Origin: Planctomicrobium sp.
Lineage (GTDB): Bacteria; Planctomycetota; Planctomycetia; Planctomycetales; Planctomycetaceae
Direction of reading: 5' to 3'
NCBI GenBank assembly: GCA_029259835.1
Contig: JAJDEL010000446.1
Span: 1-7,172 of the forward strand
DNA length: 7,172 bases
How positions within the stretch are numbered: the first letter of the stretch is position 1; every line of letters begins with the position of its first letter. Shown here in pieces: positions 5,967 through 7,172 of this stretch. A model generated the notes under the pieces. It searched no databases. It was not told the DNA's origin and saw only the letters and a list, made by a program, of their open reading frames with translations. The translations under genes were made by a program, and so were the position numbers.

Positions 5967-5978
5967 GAATTCGAATTC
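5967..5978. promoter_or_regulatory. 12-bp palindrome GAATTCGAATTC
   Basis: A perfect 12-bp palindrome made of two abutting GAATTC units, two bases after the 9-bp inverted repeat and 13 nt before the ribosome binding site. A further GAATTC occurs at 5912-5917 within the upstream dyad. Being so near the start codon, a bound protein here would block transcription or early elongation. Confidence 0.3.
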
Positions 5979-6003
5979 CTCTCGTGGCTGCAAGGAGGCT
6001 GTC

Positions 6004-7172
6004 ATGAGTTCCTCACGCTCAATTTTTCTATCTGGAACCATCTTCGGAGTCGTCCTGGGTGCCGCATTGGGGCATTTGACGATCTGGAGGTTTGCTGGTT
6101 CCGTATCTTCAGGGAACGCTCAGACTTACCCGACTGTAGAAGTTGTCCCGAACGGAATGTCGTATGACCTCGGTCAAAAATCGGCGGAGACCCCTTTCTT
6201 TCCAGACGAAGATTTAGGGTCGGTTCACGAATATCCTGAACCAGATCACCACGCATTCGGGGAAGTTGAGTCTCCACTCGCCAACGCCATTTCACTCGAA
6301 ACTGTTGAGGATGAGACAGTTCCGGTCAGTGATGAATTTGCAGCTGTAGAGACTGAAAGTTCCGCTCCAGAGCCAAAGGCCTTGGATGTCGCTGAAGCTG
6401 CACCGATCGGAGTTCTTCAAAAGATCGAGGAGGGTGATTCCGAAATCTACAAGGAACTTCGCGAGGTGATCGATACAGAACTCTCTGAGACTCCAAAGGC
6501 ACAAAGAGACATCTGGTTTGAATCTCTTAAAGATATGCATGTCGGTGACGCGACCGGCGTGATCCGCATGTGGAAAGCAATTGGCGGACCGATTCCTGGG
6601 CTCGGGGAAGACTCACTCGTCCTTTCACCATCTTCACTAAAACCATCACTGCCAACTCCACACTTCACAACTTCGAGCGGGAATGATCTCACGACTCGTG
6701 CTTTGAAAAAAGCAATTTCTATTCACCGAAGCAATCTGTTAATGGCAACAGCTTCCGGCTACCTCCGAATTGCTCCAAGGTTGACAGAAGAAATCGTCGA
6801 TGGTGTTCCCACAATCACAGGCTTGGTAGAAGAGTTTGACTTCACTCTCGGGCAGCCGGAACGGACAGGCAATCCTATCGATTTGAAAATTGAAGGGGGC
6901 GGAATGTTCCTCGTTGCGGATACCGAAGGTCAGCAGTACCTGACACGGCGCGGTCGATTTTCTCTCAATGCTGATCGGCAATTGAGTCTCATCGATCCTG
7001 ATGCGGAATATATTCTGCAACCGCCGATCACAATCCCCGAGTCTGCGAGCGAAATTCAAATTAACCAGTATGGAAAAGTCGAAGTTTTCAACGAAGATGG
7101 GAAGAGCGTAGAAAGCAATCAAAACAATCAGATTCGACTCGCTTTGATTACGAATCCAGATCAATTGAATTA
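6004..7172 (+). CDS. membrane-anchored FlgG/FlgF-like flagellar rod-domain protein (3' partial)
   Basis: The frame is open from ATG 6004 to the right edge: 389 residues, C-terminus missing. The start is firm, with AAGGAGG at 5992-5998 and a 5-nt gap. Residues 7-27 are one hydrophobic segment after R5, rich in Gly (GTIFGVVLGAALG), with no clear cleavage site, so a signal anchor is likely. Residues 38-135 are an acidic Pro/Glu-rich linker; 136-195 is charged and helical. Residues 232-258 (ALKKAISIHRSNLLMATASGY) resemble a worn version of the rod-protein N-terminal helix. The rest follows FlgG in order: FTLGQPERTGNPIDLKIEGGG at 280-300 in outline, YLTRRGRFSLNAD at 312-324, QPPITIP at 339-345, and IRLALITNPDQL at 377-388. 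Flagellar rod proteins normally start at that helix and lack an anchor, so this is a divergent family member. It may be a rod part, a tethered relative, or non-flagellar. Confidence 0.82.
   Translation, partial: MSSSRSIFLSGTIFGVVLGAALGHLTIWRFAGSVSSGNAQTYPTVEVVPNGMSYDLGQKSAETPFFPDEDLGSVHEYPEPDHHAFGEVESPLANAISLETVEDETVPVSDEFAAVETESSAPEPKALDVAEAAPIGVLQKIEEGDSEIYKELREVIDTELSETPKAQRDIWFESLKDMHVGDATGVIRMWKAIGGPIPGLGEDSLVLSPSSLKPSLPTPHFTTSSGNDLTTRALKKAISIHRSNLLMATASGYLRIAPRLTEEIVDGVPTITGLVEEFDFTLGQPERTGNPIDLKIEGGGMFLVADTEGQQYLTRRGRFSLNADRQLSLIDPDAEYILQPPITIPESASEIQINQYGKVEVFNEDGKSVESNQNNQIRLALITNPDQLN

Larger units (their letters stand above)
5733..6003. promoter_or_regulatory. divergent control region between purB and the FlgG-like gene
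   Basis: This 271-bp gap must hold promoters for both genes, and I see no coding capacity. It carries the short tandem AAACAC-AAACAC near the purB side (5756-5767), a TCTCGCGAGA palindrome (5835-5844), and then three dyads in 70 bp before the FlgG-like start. No convincing sigma-70, sigma-54 (TGGCAC-N5-TTGC) or sigma-28 promoter could be read by eye. Confidence 0.5.

Noticed and set aside
6739..7164. A 141-codon open frame on the minus strand opposite the FlgG-like gene
   Set aside because: The plus strand encodes a recognisable FlgG-type core with a strong ribosome binding site; the minus product has no family features.

Overview
The window looks like a chromosomal stretch of a planctomycete. 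Four things point that way: a PEP-CTERM protein, a stand-alone FHA protein, a PurB that closely resembles the animal/eukaryotic adenylosuccinate lyase, and a divergent FlgG-like protein. All gene starts are weakly spaced and several lack a Shine-Dalgarno sequence. Base composition is roughly balanced, with no insertion sequence, prophage gene, tRNA, rRNA or CRISPR array visible. The phylum is an inference from gene content; genus cannot be read from the sequence.

Layout. 1-66 may be the last 21 codons of a gene entering from the left. 354-905 (+) encodes a secreted PEP-CTERM protein. Converging on it is a PPK2-family polyphosphate kinase (1054-1887, -). A 182-bp divergent gap with a GC-rich palindromic (REP-like) block separates this from an LplT-like MFS transporter (2070-3530, +). 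A 324-bp gap then holds a hairpin and one doubtful small ORF on the minus strand. Next come an FHA-domain protein (3855-4271, +) and adenylosuccinate lyase purB (4302-5732, -), which converge on one shared hairpin. A 271-bp divergent gap unusually rich in dyads leads to the last gene (6004 to the right edge, +). That gene has a strong ribosome binding site and encodes a membrane-anchored protein whose C-terminal half is a FlgG/FlgF-type flagellar rod domain. It is cut by the window end.

How the genes relate. They do not form one operon: neighbours mostly alternate in strand and each seems to have its own transcript. The housekeeping functions are purine synthesis (purB) and polyphosphate/nucleotide phosphotransfer (ppk2). 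The envelope functions are the PEP-CTERM protein, the lysophospholipid-type MFS carrier and the anchored FlgG-like protein. The FHA protein is a phosphothreonine reader without a visible kinase partner. The most unusual item is the FlgG-like protein, with its N-terminal membrane anchor, long acidic linker and structured 5' region.
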